Shown: positions 34,581-47,393, counted from the first letter of the stretch. The stretch: 64,000 nucleotides of DNA from Campanula takesimana (GCA_026119855.1 JAOWBW010000163.1:744001-808000), one strand, 5' to 3'. Notes: a model not told the origin generated them from the letters alone. Numbers and translations: made by a program.

Positions 34581-35450
34581 ACTTGGCCCGGCGGGCCATT
34601 GCATGTTTTTGTCTTACTTTAAAAAAAACTCTCTATTTTATCCTTGACACCTAGATATTGACTCTCACACACGTGTACACATGTAAAATAATTGCACTAC
34701 ATACCCTACAAACCCGGGTCCCAATCGGAGGACGGATGTCGATCAGCACCCCCATTCTAACGAATGGCCCTCGCCGGTCTCTCCAAAGATGGTGTACCCA
34801 CTCCGTGACACGCTCCTAGAATGTGTTCATGGGGAGCTTTAGCCGTAAGCCTTGAATCAACCTCATGCATACATACTAGCTAATAAGACACTCCTCGAGA
34901 CCGGTCGGTTCGATTCTTAGGGTTGTTTTAATCTTTGCCCAAGATAACGCATCTTTACAATCTATAATCCTCCCTTGTGAATATGACGAATGTCCCTTCG
35001 GTAAAATGTTGAACAAAGTATTTTGAAAGAATGGAGAACCTCTCTACGGAAATCCGAGCTTGTGTTTTCCTACTTTCACTATTCTGTGCGGGATTGTGGA
35101 TGCCATTTTGGCTTAGTTTCGACCGCACCGTTCAACATGTCCCTTTCAGTTGTCCCTTAAAATTCACAAGGTTTGATTGCATTAATGTGTTGTTTAACAA
35201 AGTGCAAAAGAACTACAAAATCACTTAGGTTTGGTTAATTGAATGGTGGATTCCTATGAGAATATGGGACCTTTGCCCGAATTGTCCGTTTGGGAGAGTG
35301 CAATACAGGTGAAAAACAAAGGGCTCATATTCTAGGGTGACAGAATCCACTGTTTCAGGACGAACTAGAGTAATAACCTCTAAAAATGGATTAAATTCCA
35401 TCCGACCAATAGGATTAAAAATTGCAAATCTGACTGTTAGGTAAGATGTC

Positions 35451-35479
35451 TCGTACGAGACATCCATTGTCTCGTACGA
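35451..35479. promoter_or_regulatory. Paired CGTACG palindromes, pair 2
   Basis: GATGTCTCGTACGAGACATC, a perfect 20-bp palindrome (35445-35464), is followed by TGTCTCGTACGAGACA (35468-35483) with centres 21 bp apart. It is about 70 bp from the later copia insertion. Confidence 0.85.
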
Positions 35480-35551
35480 GACATCTCTCCTTTTATGTGA
35501 ATCTGTCGTATTGGTCAACCATATTTCATAAAAGCTGACTTGTTGGGACCC

Positions 35552-37000
35552 TGTTGGTCCCAAAGGGCAACAATGGTATGAAAAATAGCTAGAGGGGGGG
35601 TGAATAGCTGTTTTAAAATTCTTTTCGTACCCTTGAAAAACTCAATTGCAAATGCGCACTTTATCAAGTAAGCGTTATGAAATGCGCCTAAGTGAGTGAG
35701 TGAAATGCACAGCGGAATTTAGTAATGAAAATAGGCGCAAAGTGTGATAAAGGAACGCACACACACTCTAAGTATTTTGGCTCAAAGTGGTTGAAATAAG
35801 AAACTAAGGCAAATGAAATAACAACACCACACAATTCAGTTCAATCAATCTACAATGAGTAAACAAGCAAATAGTGAGTGAAGATAATAACTTGAAAGAA
35901 AAAGACAAGATAATAACACAAGCTATTTGGAGAGGTTCGATCAATGAAAGATCTACGTCCTCTACCAAGATGGTTAGTCTTGGATTTCTAATGGAGATCT
36001 TATATAATGAGTGAGTGTTACAAATTACAACTTTTGAGCTTCTACACTAACTCAAGATCTAATATTCTATGAATGAACAAATCCAAAACAATAACCGGTG
36101 TATCTCTAAAAGATGGATCTAAATGATCAAACTTAAAGAGGTGCGTGTGTGAATTTAGGATCAAGGCTCTTTAGATCTTTATGATTTAGAGCACAATGAA
36201 ACTAAAGTGTTATAGCTTGAAGATCTGGGCTAAGGATTAAGGTATGAAGATGTTCTTGAGAAATTCTGGAAAAACGAAGGCAATCTTCAAATCTTCAACA
36301 AATGCTTTGAGAGAGAAATTCTTGAAATTCTTAGCAAAACTCAGCAACTTCAAAATGTTGAAGTTATGGGGTATTTATAGTGAACTTAAAAAAAACTAGT
36401 CGTTGGAAATCCTTGTGGATAAGATGAGCTGTCGCTCGTTGATTGGAGCATGCATATATTATGGCCATTTTGACACTCAACATAAATGTGACCGTTATGG
36501 ACACGTGTCAACAGATTAGGCGCATATGCATCTTTTAACCACCGTTGGATCATTGGCGTAATTTGAATTCTCTTCAAGTCTTTGAGTCTTTAGTAAATCA
36601 CTGAGTGTTGAATGAACACTTTGAGGCGCATTGAGCCAAGAGGCGCATAGAGACTGCGCGCGCTAAGGCATATGGGGCGCATAGCGCGTAACATAGCTTA
36701 TAAAGAAATCCTTATGCGCGCGCTCTATATAACACATGGCGCGAATGTAGAAGGCGCGTGGCGCGTGGCGCAGGAGGCGCATACGCGCGGCTCAAACTCA
36801 CTGAGTGATTTTTCTTGAAACTTGATCTTCTTGCCCTATTTCTAAGCCTATTCTATAACAATGGACAACTTAAAAAATGAAGTATAAATACTTCTTACAT
36901 GTGGGTCTAAAGTCCATGAAATAAAACTTAGGTGATGGATCAATCAAATCTAATAAATCCTATTACATTAAAACTGAGATATGTGTGGGCATACCCAACA
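35552..37000 (-). mobile_element. 3' LTR of the Sirevirus-like copia
   Basis: Minus strand TGTTGGGTATGCCC...GGGACCAACA. The LTR TATA box is CTATAAATAC (36371-36380). Upstream of it, at 36490-36790, is a cluster of GGCGCAT/GCGCGC words. Confidence 0.95.
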
Positions 37001-37012
37001 ATCTCCCCCTAT
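37001..37012 (-). promoter_or_regulatory. Polypurine tract
   Basis: Minus strand ATAGGGGGAGAT directly before the 3' LTR; it primes plus-strand DNA synthesis. AGGGGGAGAT is typical for Sireviruses. Confidence 0.85.
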
Positions 37013-37524
37013 TTGATTGATGCCATTACCTACTATATCAAGGACAAACATTATTCTTGATAAAAACATGTCCAAATGAATGAAATTGGTAATTCATGTC
37101 TCAAGTTAATGCACACACTAGTCCAAAATATAGATTTCTAATCTATTCCAATAAGAATAAAGAATTACATATGGAAAGATAGAAACAACAGTTTAACACA
37201 TTCAAAATGATATATGATTTTTAGTTTTGAAATGTGTTTAAACCAAGTTTAAACTTAATGCATGAAAGTATGAAACAATTCAATATGATGCATATGAATT
37301 TAAACAATATTCATTGTTCTACAAACAAGGAGTTTGAGTGAACAAGGTTTGATAATAAGTGATGCATTGTTCTCATTAAAACTTGGGGTGTAAGAGTTAC
37401 AAATTACAAGTTTCGAATAGAACAAAAGCAAAAGGTGCTAAAACAAGTAAGCACAAGATCACTAACACGAGAGAGTTGCTTCTATTACAAAAAGGTTCTA
37501 ATAACTTACAATCAAAAATAGAAA

Positions 37525-40500
37525 CTAAGGGTTGGGAGGCGCATCATCATCCTTCAATCCTTCAATGATCTCAGAAACAGAGCGCTGAATCTGTTTAGCG
37601 AGCTGATGACTACGGTTCGCTAAGCCCTGAGTGTCAGTGACACTGGAGTGAGTGGAAGTGATACCGTCTCTAATGTAGCTCAAGTGATTCACATTGATGT
37701 TTTGGTATTCATCAATGGAGCGCTGAGTGATTTGCTGCTGCTGAGAAATATTTTCTTCCAAGATTTGAATGTGAGCTTCAATGGCATTTTGAGCCGTGAT
37801 AATGTCAGAAGAAATATATTCGGCGCGTCTGTCAGAGCTAGAGTGAGCAGCAGTAAAGTGAGTAACGACCAATTCTTTCAACACATCCAACTTTGATACT
37901 AACACGTTCATGTTGGATTGAGACGCAGCAGACTGAGGTATGAAAGTAGGTGCAGAAGAGGTGGTTTGCGCCTGATCAGTATGAGGTTGAACCTGAGTCT
38001 GCGCCGGAGGAGGAGAAGGAGCAGAAAGTTTGTCCTTGAGAGAGTTCATCTCCCCCTTAATGGCAGCGATCTCTTCAGATTGATCAGTGAGTAAGGAAGT
38101 AAGAAGCTCAAATTGAGACTTTATTTGAGTCTGTCCTTTCTCTAAATTTGCTTGCCCCTCCTGCAAAGAATGAAGAATGGAAAGTACCTCGCTCAAATCG
38201 GGAGCAGATGGAGGAGGCGCAGGGGTAGACAGGGGCGCATTATCTTGAAGGGGCGCAACATCTTGAAGGGGCGCAATAGGAGATGGAGGCGCATGAGGAG
38301 GTGAATGAGTAGGAGACTCAAATTCATCTTCAGTTTCAACATCAACAGTTTCAACAACAACTGTTTCCGTTGTGATTTGATCTGGTCCAGAAGGAGGTGG
38401 AGTCGCAACTGGAGAAGGAGTGCGCTGAGGGATGGTCTCTTGCTCCCCCTGAACTGGTTCCTCTATGTCTGAAACATCATCGCCAAAAAAATCAGAGAGG
38501 AGTTGTACTCTTGACACTTTGGTCTGTTGAAATTTGAACGGAGGCGCATGGGGAGTGGTGGCGCGTTGAGTAGGCGCGCGCTGGGTAGGCGCGGGAACAG
38601 AAGGCCTTTTCTCAATATCCACACTTGATCCAGCGCCTTTCATGCGCTCTAGCTTCTCTGACTCAGCAGCTTGTTTGGCTTGAAAATCTTCATCTCTTTT
38701 TCTTTGAGCCTCAAGTCTGCTGGCTTCCTGCGCTAGCCTTAGATCACGCTCTTCATCAGTTTCAAATCTGGTACGTTTGATAGGCGCACGAGGAGGGTCA
38801 TCAACCACCCGTTTTCCTTTGCTTTTCTCTGCGCCTGGCAAGGGATCAGCGCTTTGTCTAGCGCTTGCCTTCACTGCGCTTTTTATTAATGGTGCGCTTT
38901 TAAGAGCTGGTACATCGTCTAACTCTGTGTCTTCATCAACTAAGCCTTCAACAGATTTGATTTGAATTCCCTTGGCGCGCTTTGTAGGCTTCTTTCTGCG
39001 CTTTTTGAGGTCCAAATTCGCTTTACCAAACGTTGGAACATCATTGATCTTATACTCAGGATTCTCATTCAAAAACTTAACTAACTCAGGGTAAGTTAGA
39101 AAAAGTTTTGTGAGAAGAATGCAGTGGGAGCGAAACCTGGTCTTTCCATCACTCTTGTTCTTCACAAACTTATCAATCTACTCACGCAGCGTCTTGAATA
39201 AAATGTGAGGCCAGTGAAGCTTCTCCTTGGCCATGATGGCAGCTGTGTATTCCCATTGTTCCACCGTGAATCGGTTCACGTTCCCGGTTTTGAAGACAAT
39301 CGAAGTTCCCACCAAGTGCGCAATGTGAGTCAAGAGTTCTCCACCATCTCGAATTTCAGTGTTTTTGATATTATTTTGAAGTGTGGGAATATTCAGAAGT
39401 GAAGCAGCCATCCTGTTCTGATCATCAATAGAGTAAGTCATCGGACGTTCAATAATGCGATCTTCACCCGTAGATGGAAAACCGAGTAAGTGTCGAATCA
39501 CAGACGAGGAAATATGGACGTCAACATTTTGAACGCGAGCCTCAATCCTGTAGTGAGTGCGTCCATTTACATCAATTTCCACTAGAACAGCAGTGGAAAA
39601 GAACTCATCCACGAGGAGCGCAGAATAGAAAGTTTGGTCCATGGTGAATAAAGGGAGCAGACCAGCTACGCGCAAAGTCTCTATGATTTCTCGCCCAATT
39701 ACTTCACCAGATAATTCTAACAAATCAAGAGTTTCTTCTAATTTGAAATTTGCAAGGTCCTGAAAAACAAGATGATTGATGTTAGAAGTGACATAGGCGC
39801 ATAGAAACATAAAATGATCAAAGTAACATAGGCGCATATTATGGTTCTATGTGAATACTAAGGAAAAATTAAAACAACGAAATTTGACTAAGTACGAAGT
39901 TAGGCGCATAAGGTTTTAGGCGCAGGATGATTTAAGCGCATATACAAGTAGAGGCGCAGAAAGCATTCAGGCGCATAAAAAGTAGGCGCATAAAGAAGTA
40001 TATAGGCGCATATCGTGTAAAAATTTGACTTAGCAAAAACAAAATAACAAGCATACAAATGAAAGAAATGAAAATCAAAAAGTACAAATTTTTGAAAACA
40101 CGATAGAAAATTTTTAGAGACCAAAACATGCAAGAATGACGAAGAACACGAAGAACGACCCTTGAATGCTCGAAGAACACCAAGAACACGAAAATCATGA
40201 AACTTCACCAAAATAGACAAATAATATATCAAAATGACCGCATGACAACAAGGAATCTAAATAAGTAAACAAAAACATGAACAAATCAATAATGAAAGCA
40301 TGATGAACAAAAGAAGAACCAAAAAATTTGAAAAGTTTTGAAACCAAAAATTCAGATTTGTAACAAAGAAAGCATTGATCGTTGAAATGTTGGATACTAC
40401 AGATTCGAAATCATGAATAGAACACAACCCAACAAACGATACAGAAAACGGATCATCGAAACAAGAAAAATCAAGGATAAACGAATCCGGGTTTGAAAAA

Positions 40501-40620
40501 TAACGAGGAACAAAAAAAAAATGACGAAAAGGAAAAAAATTCAGAAAATTAAAGAGTTAAAGGGTTTAGAATTCATACCATTTCGTCTTGTGTAGATGAT
40601 GAGGCTTTCTTAGGACCCAT
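37525..40620 (-). pseudogene. Spliced accessory (env-position) gene of the Sirevirus-like copia
   Basis: Exon 1 (40579-40620) encodes 14 residues, MGPKKASSSTQDEM. An 819-nt GT-AG intron follows, and exon 2 (37525-39759) continues in phase from DLANFKLEETL. The product is about 760 residues. The first 200 hold a globular part with VDVHISSSVIRHLLGFPSTG, which resembles plant transposon protein domains (Transposase_32 type, unverified). A basic KKRRKKPTKRAK segment, an Ala-Pro-rich linker and a C-terminal coiled coil (near 38140-37560) follow. One TAG (39178) interrupts an otherwise open frame. It occupies the position of the Sirevirus env-like ORF. I see no signal peptide or membrane segment, so an envelope role is not supported. 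Confidence 0.8.
39790..40010. repeat. GGCGCAT word cluster in the accessory-gene intron
   Basis: About eleven GGCGCA/GCGCAT words occur in 220 bp of otherwise AT-rich intron, for example at 39797, 39831, 39902, 39919, 39953, 39970, 39984 and 40006. Confidence 0.85.
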
Positions 40621-40748
40621 AAACTTATAAATGTATAGAGAAAAGGAAGAAGAAAATGAAGATTGAGAGAGAGAGATACGGGGAGGGAGAGAGACGAGAG
40701 AGAGATAGAGAAATAGAGTTGATGAGGAGAGAGGTAGGTGATGATGAG

Positions 40749-40758
40749 TATTTATAGG
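40749..40758 (-). promoter_or_regulatory. TATA box of the accessory gene
   Basis: Minus strand CCTATAAATACTC, about 130 nt upstream of the ATG at 40620, followed by a long CT-rich patch (40670-40730). This is a standard plant core promoter layout. Confidence 0.75.
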
Positions 40759-41543
40759 TTAGGTTTAAAATTTGCACTGATAAGGAAAAAAATAGGTCAA
40801 AAATTTAAAAAGATGGGAAGTTGAAAGGATGGCATTAATGAGGGATTTGAAAAAAGGCGGCTAATCATGACTGGCGCATTTATGAGGGATTTTGAGATTT
40901 GAAGTGCATTAAATGCTGAATGACACAAAGTACGACTGATGTGACATCTTGATTTTTGAAAAACTGCTCCACTTTCCCTTTAAGTGTATGAGCAATTTTG
41001 ACTAATTTTTGCACAAACACCAAAAACATCTATTTTGGTGTAAGTTTGGGGTGCAAGAAATATATCCCCAGAAAATAAAATTTTTCGAAAAGCGTAAAAC
41101 GAGGGAAAAATTTAATTGCACAAGTACCCTTGAACAATTAATGGAATGTTAAAAGACATAGATTCCTATAATAAATGAACAGAATAGACATACCTGGTAC
41201 TTGTGTATTTAATACGTTCAATCATTAAAATTAAATTTGAGAATTGATTGAGCCGCAAAAGATAATGCGCGCATGAAGGGGCGCATTACTCATCAAGGCG
41301 CGCAAAGATGGTTGAGGGCGCATAAGTGTTTGAAGCGCATTGGATGCTTGACGCGCGTGGATGATAGGCGCGCATGAGATGCTAGGCGCATAGAGATTGA
41401 GCGCGCATAAATAAGAGTTGGGCTCGCAGTTAGTAAGGCGCATAGTTTCCTTGAAACTTTGAAAAATTGATCTAACATGTACCTAAAATACTCATAACTC
41501 AACAAAACATAAAATCATTAGTATTGACAAAACTATATTGAAT
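40759..41543. other. Spacer between pol and accessory gene with GGCGC cluster
   Basis: Non-coding. At 41262-41450 there are about a dozen GCGCAT/GGCGCG words, some 500-700 bp upstream of the accessory TATA box. ORFs across this cluster (41231-41505) are repeat translations (CAPxxxMRLxx). Confidence 0.75.
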
Positions 41544-44500
41544 TTAGTTGAGTTCAAGCATACCCATTTCACCTCTCAAAAACATGAACCGTTTCGCGTC
41601 GAGTGCTTTCGTTAAAATGTCGGCGATTTGATAGTCGGTTCCCACGTGTTCCAAATGTATATTGCCTTTCTCCACGTGGTCTTTGAGGAAGTGATATTTG
41701 ATGTCGATGTGTTTGGTCTTTGAGTGCATGACAGGATTTTCAGAAACCGCAATTGTTGATGTATTGTCGCAGTAGATGGGACAATTTTCTTCGATGATAT
41801 CATAGTCCACCAATTGCTGCTTCATCCAGAGTATTTGACAACAACAACTTCCCGCAGCGATATATTCGGCTTCGGTTGTTGAGACAGATACAGAAGCTTA
41901 TTTCTTACTTGCCCATGACACAAGTCGATATCCGAGGAAATGACAAGTGCCACTAGTGCTTTCCTATCAATTGTGCAAGCTGCATAATCCGCATCTGAAT
42001 AACCTACAAGTTTAAAGTTCAAATCTTTGGTGTACCAAATTCCAAGGTTAACAGTGCCAGAGAGATATCTTATAATACGTTTCACAGCAATTAAGTGTGC
42101 TTCTCTAGGGTCGGATTGATAACGAGCACAAACACAAACACTAAACATAATATCAGGCCTACTAGCAGTAAGGTAAAGGAGTGAGCCAATCATACCTCGA
42201 TAGAGCGTTTGATTAACACGTTTACCTTTTAAATCTTTGTCGAGTTTGTTGCCGGTGGCCATTGGAGTATCGTATGCTTTAGCGTTCTCAAGTCCAAACT
42301 TCTTGATTAAGTCCTTTGTGTATTTGGCTTGATTGATAAAGATGCCTTCACTCATTTGCTTGATTTGAAGCCCGAGGAAGAATGTGAGTTCTCCCATCAT
42401 GCTCATTTCAAACTTGCTCTTCATTAGTTTCTCAAAACACTTGCACAACAATTCATTAGTAGAACCAAATATAATATCATCAACATAAATTTGAACAAGT
42501 AATTTATGACCATTATGTTTGGCAATGAAAAGAGTTGTATCAATTTTACCGCGAGTGAAGCCTTTTTCGATGAGAAATTTTGATAGTGTATCATACCATG
42601 CTCTTGGTGCTTATTTGAGTCCATACAAAGCTTTCTGGAGTTTGTACACATGATTTGGAAATTGTGATTCTTCAAACCCAGGTGGTTGAGCAACATAGAC
42701 TTGTTCTTGGAGTTCACCATTTAGAAACGCACTCTTCACATCCATTTGATATAGCTTGAAGTTCTTGTGAGCGGCGTAAGCTAGAAACAATCTGATAGCT
42801 TCAAGTCTTGCTACGGGCGCAAAAGTTTCATCGTAGTCAATTCCTTCTTCTTGCCTATAGCCTTGTGCAACCAATCTTGCTTTGTTTCTTGTGATGGTTC
42901 CATTCTCATCCATCTTGTTCCTGAACACCCATTTCGTACCAATCACTCCATGATCATTTGGTCTTGGAACTAGAGTCCAAACCTTGCATCGTTAAAATTG
43001 ATTGAGTTCTTCTTGCATAGCAACAACCCAATTAGGATCTTGGAGCGCTTCATCAGCCTTCTTTGGTTCGATTTGAGAGATAAAAGCAGTGTAAGCATCA
43101 AATTTTGTAGCTCTCCTTGTACGAACACCAACTTGTAGATCACCGATGATATTAGCAATTGGATGACCTCTAACTTCACGAATTTTAGGAGGTAAGTTAG
43201 GTTGAGTCATAGAAACTTGAAGGTCTTCAATTGGTACATCTTCACCAGATTCAAAGTCATTGAAATTTGGGGGTTGAACTGGCTCAGAATTTAAATTTGG
43301 GTTTACACCAGATGCAGCAGAAGAAATAGGCGCGTGAGAGGAATCATGAGGCGCATCATTTGAGTGAGGCGCAATAGAGGATTCACCAGGCGCATTATTC
43401 ATTGAATTAGGCGCATTTGATGTAGATGGATTTCCTTGTGTTGATAGATTCTGATCTTGAGTGGGCGCAACATAAATAGGAGCACCTATATCATTTAGCT
43501 CAATAGAATCATCAGCAACATTTGAAGCCAAATGTGGCTCAAGGAGAGAATGTTCATCAAATGTAACATGTACAGATTCAACTATCACTAATGTAGTTCT
43601 ATTAAAAACACGAAAAGCTTTAGAGTGTTTGGCATACCCAACAAAAATACCTTCGTCGGCTTTGGCATCGAATTTACCTCTATGTTCGTTTCCGTTGTAG
43701 AGGATATAACATTTGCAACCAAAGATCTTGAAGAATGCAATGTTGGGAGTTCTACCACGCCAAAGTTCATACGGAGTCTTGTTGTGAAGTTTGTTGATGA
43801 GGGAACGATTTTGAGTAAAACATGCAGTGTTGATAGCTTCTTCCCAAAAGTACTTAGGCAATTTAGCTTCAGCTATCATCGTCTTTCCCGCTTCAGTCAA
43901 CGTTCTATTCTATCGTTCAACAACGCCATTTTGTTGAGGGACTCCGGCGGTTGAAAAGTTATGATCTATCCCATGATCTTCACAATATCGAGCAACACCG
44001 TTGTTTTTGAATTCTGTTCCATTGTCGGATCTAACACTAACGATGTCATCTTCTTTTTGGGTTTGGAGCAGTCGAAATAAGATAGTGAGAATATCATAAC
44101 AATCATCTTTTGTAATCATCATCTCCACCCATGTATATCTTGAATAATCATCCACCACAACTAGAGTATACTTATTTCTTCTAATACTTGCGGTGGAAAC
44201 TGGTCCAAATAGATCAATGTGAAGCAGTTGCAAGCATCTTGTAGTTGAAGGATTTGACTTGCTTGAAAATGACTGCTTCGGTTGTTTGCCAAGTTGACAT
44301 GCGGCGCACTTTTTGTCATGATGATCAGCAACCTTGGGAAGTCCTTTGACAAGATTATTCCTGCTGAGTTTAGATAGATACTTGAAGTTCAAGTGACTTA
44401 AGCGCTTGTGCCACAGCCAACTATTTTCGTTCACACTTTTTGCTACAAAACAAAGATTAGTACTAGAGTTCATACTATGGAAATCAATAATATAAATATT

Positions 44501-44869
44501 TGTCTTACGATATCCCGTGAGTAAGATAGCTCCAGTTTTGCCATTCTTGATAAGACATTTCGTTGAAGTGAAATGGCATTCTAATCCTTTGTCGCAGAAT
44601 TGAGATATGGATAATAAGTTGTGCTTGAACCCTTCGACGAGTGAGACTCTTTCAATGCACACTTTGTCTTTCTTGAGCTTTCCATATGCTACAACTTGAC
44701 CTTTGTTATTATCGCCAAATGTTACGGAGGGACCTCTTTCTTCATGGACATCTTCTAATAAGGATTCATCTCCAGTCATGTGTCTTGAACACCCACTATC
44801 GAGAATCCATTCATAATTTCTAGCTTTTGAAGATCCAGCCATGAAACAAAGAACCTGAAATATAGACAT
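41544..44869 (-). pseudogene. Copia pol: protease, integrase, reverse transcriptase, RNase H
   Basis: In order: protease WILDSGCSRHMTGD (near 44800); GAG-pre-integrase HKRLSHLN with CAACQLGKQ; integrase core LHIDLFGP, VRSDNGTEF, PQQNGVVER; a GGCGC-rich linker (43330-43470); RT with KARLVAQGYRQEEGIDYDET, MDVKSAFLNGEL and YVDDIIFGS (near 42470); RNase H with YSDADYA and TKHIDIKYHFLKD. Breaks: TAG 43910, TAA 42992, TAA 42611, a 1-nt deletion near 41970 and a TAA near 41905. At 42611 (in GLKxAPRAW) and near 41905 the change looks like CAA to TAA. Gag and pol are separated by about 100 nt with stops in all frames. Confidence 0.93.
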
Positions 44870-44975
44870 TTAAGCAGGTCCCCTTTATTCCTTTTGGGTC
44901 CTAGGGTTAGCAACTTTTGACAACCCACTCTTGCTTGACCTTAGGATTTTTACGTCCTTTGGCATTGGGAGTGAA

Positions 44976-47333
44976 TCACAAAAGGCATTCCACGGCCTTG
45001 TGTCCTGAACAATCACAAATGGAACAATGATGAAAGCCACCAATCACGTGAGTTTTCACAAACTCTTTACTTTTCTTGGGGATGGCATTCTTCTTTGGGT
45101 CAGATGAACTAGCCTTAACAAAATCTTTCTTTTGAAATTTTGGAGCGCTTTTTCTCGGAGGGCGCATAGGGCTAGGAGGCGCACGGCGATGAGGCGCGTG
45201 GCTCTTAGGCGCATAATGAGCACTCGGAGAAGGAGCGCGCCTATTTTCAAGAATGATTTTGCTAGGAGATGGTTCATCTGTAGCTATATCTTTCCCATTA
45301 GCTTTCCCAAATTGCTTCGTTGGGTAGACATAATGGAATGTTTGTCTCTTGACTTTTTCCTGTCCTTTACCCATTGAATTAGAATGTTTTTCCTTGGGAA
45401 TTTCAAAAGTTTGTTGGTTGGTAAATTCACTATCTCTTTCAGCACAGACATCACATTTAAAGTTGTAACTAGTTGATGAGAACCCCAAGCCACTTTTATC
45501 ACCACTGACTTTTTGGGACTCAAATATATTCTCCATAGTGACACGAGAATTGGACCACTCATTTGTAATCTTTTTAAGATCAGTAATTTGAGCAACCAAT
45601 TCATCGTTTTGAACTTTAAGAAGTGAGTTCTGTTCTGTTAGAAAAGTGTTTTTAACAGTAAGAGGAGTCATGCTCTTTATCTGCTCCTTAAGGAGGGTGA
45701 GTTCAGATTTAAGTAGAGATTTCTCAGTCTTAAGCTGGGAAATTTCATCACATGATAGTGCTAAAGCTTCCTTCATACTATCAAATCTAGTAATTACCTT
45801 TTCAGCCTTCTTGAATAATTTTTCTTGTTCAGCAATCACTTCATCATCATTGATTTTGGAGATTGGAGCAGTTGGTTCAACCTGTGGTCTAATGTATGCT
45901 CCTTTTCTCAATTTGTTCCTTGCTCCAAGATCACATCGTGAGAATAGCAATCCACCATCGTTTTGAGCCGGAGTGAGAAATCCTTGTTCAACGAGCTCGC
46001 TGATGGTTGGTCCTTTCTTCTTTTTCACTTCTTGAAAACCTGCAGATTTCTTGATAGGTTTATTCAAGGCATTCATATCGGGAACATCCTTGGAGAAGTC
46101 ATCATCAGAATCATAAGCATCAACTTCATCATCATTTGCCATTAAACAAACAAGTCCATCATCGGAATCTTCATCGCTCTCATCGGAGTCTGTTTCAATC
46201 CAAGTGTTGTGCTCATTTGCTGGTGCTTCTTCTTCAGCAACCATTCCCTTGTGACGAGTGGCCTTGGGAGTGAATTTGGGAGTATGGCTGCTCTTCTTCT
46301 GCATATATTCAAATTTGGGGATCGGGCAGCTTGATGCAAAATGTCCGGGTTTTCTACAATTAAAACAAACAAGATCTTCTTTCCTTTTTGAATCACTGCT
46401 CCTTGAAAACTTTTGAGGAGCTTTGATGGTAGATCCTTGAAATTTGTTGGTTGATCCGGGTCTTGAGAATTTTCTGAACTTTTGAAATTTCTTCACAAAT
46501 AAAGCGAAGTCTTCATCATCCATGTCTAATAGCTCAGAAGTAGAAATTTTGGGATCGGAACTTTTCTCATCTTGTACAGGCGCAGGAACAGGCGCAAGTG
46601 CAGGCGCAGTTTCTCTGTGCGCCACCATAGCCATAGATTTTGATTTTCCTTCAGTTTCGCTGATTCGCTGAAGTTTGAGTTCGTAAACTTTGAGATTTGC
46701 ATAAAGGTTCCTTAATGTCCATACATCTAAAGTTCCAGCGTCTTCAAGAGCGCTAGATTTATGTAGGTATCTTGATCCAAAAGCTTGTAGAAAATTTACA
46801 TTCAAATCTTTGTTAGTAAACTTCATGCCAAGTGAAATACATAGATTGATAATTTCACAGTAGCGTTCATAAGTTTGGCTCAAGTTTTCACCGGGGAGTT
46901 GAGAGAAATTGTTGAATCTCTTTTGTACTTCGTATTTCTTGCTCTCCTTGCAGACGGTGTCTCCTTCAATATGCTCTTCAATAGCATCCCATAGCTCATT
47001 TGCAGTAGCACAATGCATGACTTGTTGTTTCATAGCCGTGCTTAGAGTGCTTAGAAGAAAGTTTCTTGCTTTGCCATCATTTGCAACTCTTCTAATTTCT
47101 TCCTCAGTCCATTCTTCCCTTGGTTTCTTGACGGTTGGTTGAACAGCATTTGTGCGTGGATTTGGATTCGCCTTCATCGGAATATAAGGTCCATAAACGA
47201 CGGTGTCATGGAGCCTTTCATCGATTGAGTTGAGATGAGTCAATATGCTGAATTTCCACACGTCAAAATGATCTTCATCAAAGACCGGAACGTGAGTGTA
47301 GTTTGCAGTTGCCATAGGTTTTGAGTTTGCCAT
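44976..47333 (-). CDS. Copia Gag, 785 residues, intact frame
   Basis: The N-terminal third is a capsid-type domain (DEDHFDVWKFSILTHLNSID, WDAIEEHIEGD, LRNLYANLKVYELK). A zinc knuckle CFNCRKPGHFASSC lies near residue 330. A charged middle and coiled coil (about 490-600) follow, with a second finger CSICDCSGHKAVEC at the very end. Ala-Pro linkers (46570-46625 and 45150-45240) are encoded by GGCGC(A/C) words read in reverse. The ATG at 47333 is about 60 nt inside the primer site. It is the only intact long ORF of the element, so it could still supply protein for packaging (inference). Confidence 0.9.
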   Translation of the reverse strand: MANSKPMATANYTHVPVFDEDHFDVWKFSILTHLNSIDERLHDTVVYGPYIPMKANPNPRTNAVQPTVKKPREEWTEEEIRRVANDGKARNFLLSTLSTAMKQQVMHCATANELWDAIEEHIEGDTVCKESKKYEVQKRFNNFSQLPGENLSQTYERYCEIINLCISLGMKFTNKDLNVNFLQAFGSRYLHKSSALEDAGTLDVWTLRNLYANLKVYELKLQRISETEGKSKSMAMVAHRETAPALAPVPAPVQDEKSSDPKISTSELLDMDDEDFALFVKKFQKFRKFSRPGSTNKFQGSTIKAPQKFSRSSDSKRKEDLVCFNCRKPGHFASSCPIPKFEYMQKKSSHTPKFTPKATRHKGMVAEEEAPANEHNTWIETDSDESDEDSDDGLVCLMANDDEVDAYDSDDDFSKDVPDMNALNKPIKKSAGFQEVKKKKGPTISELVEQGFLTPAQNDGGLLFSRCDLGARNKLRKGAYIRPQVEPTAPISKINDDEVIAEQEKLFKKAEKVITRFDSMKEALALSCDEISQLKTEKSLLKSELTLLKEQIKSMTPLTVKNTFLTEQNSLLKVQNDELVAQITDLKKITNEWSNSRVTMENIFESQKVSGDKSGLGFSSTSYNFKCDVCAERDSEFTNQQTFEIPKEKHSNSMGKGQEKVKRQTFHYVYPTKQFGKANGKDIATDEPSPSKIILENRRAPSPSAHYAPKSHAPHRRAPPSPMRPPRKSAPKFQKKDFVKASSSDPKKNAIPKKSKEFVKTHVIGGFHHCSICDCSGHKAVECLL

Positions 47334-47393
47334 TTAGAATCGGCACCCAAGCTGTTAAGCTTGAAAAACGAAAAATGTTTTATAAAGGTGTTT

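Larger units (their letters stand above)
34179..35551 (+). other. 5' leader of the plus-strand gypsy
   Basis: No gag reading frame is seen; the gag ATG lies beyond the copia insertion at 48935. The leader holds two palindrome pairs (34276-34304, 35451-35479), hairpin block copy 3 (34533-34580) and a possible intron (GTAAGT near 34187 to TTTTGCAG near 34480). A 65-codon ORF at 35031 has no recognisable content. Confidence 0.6.

Noticed and set aside
35225..35563. 112-codon minus ORF in the gypsy leader
   Set aside because: It spans the palindrome pair and the copia insertion border; no domain.
36386..36577. 63-codon ORF repeated at 48221-48433
   Set aside because: It occurs twice only because it lies in both LTRs of the copia; it is in the promoter region and antisense-like.
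37525..40620. Calling the copia accessory gene an envelope gene
   Set aside because: No signal peptide, transmembrane segment or cleavage site is seen; only the position matches the env-like ORF.
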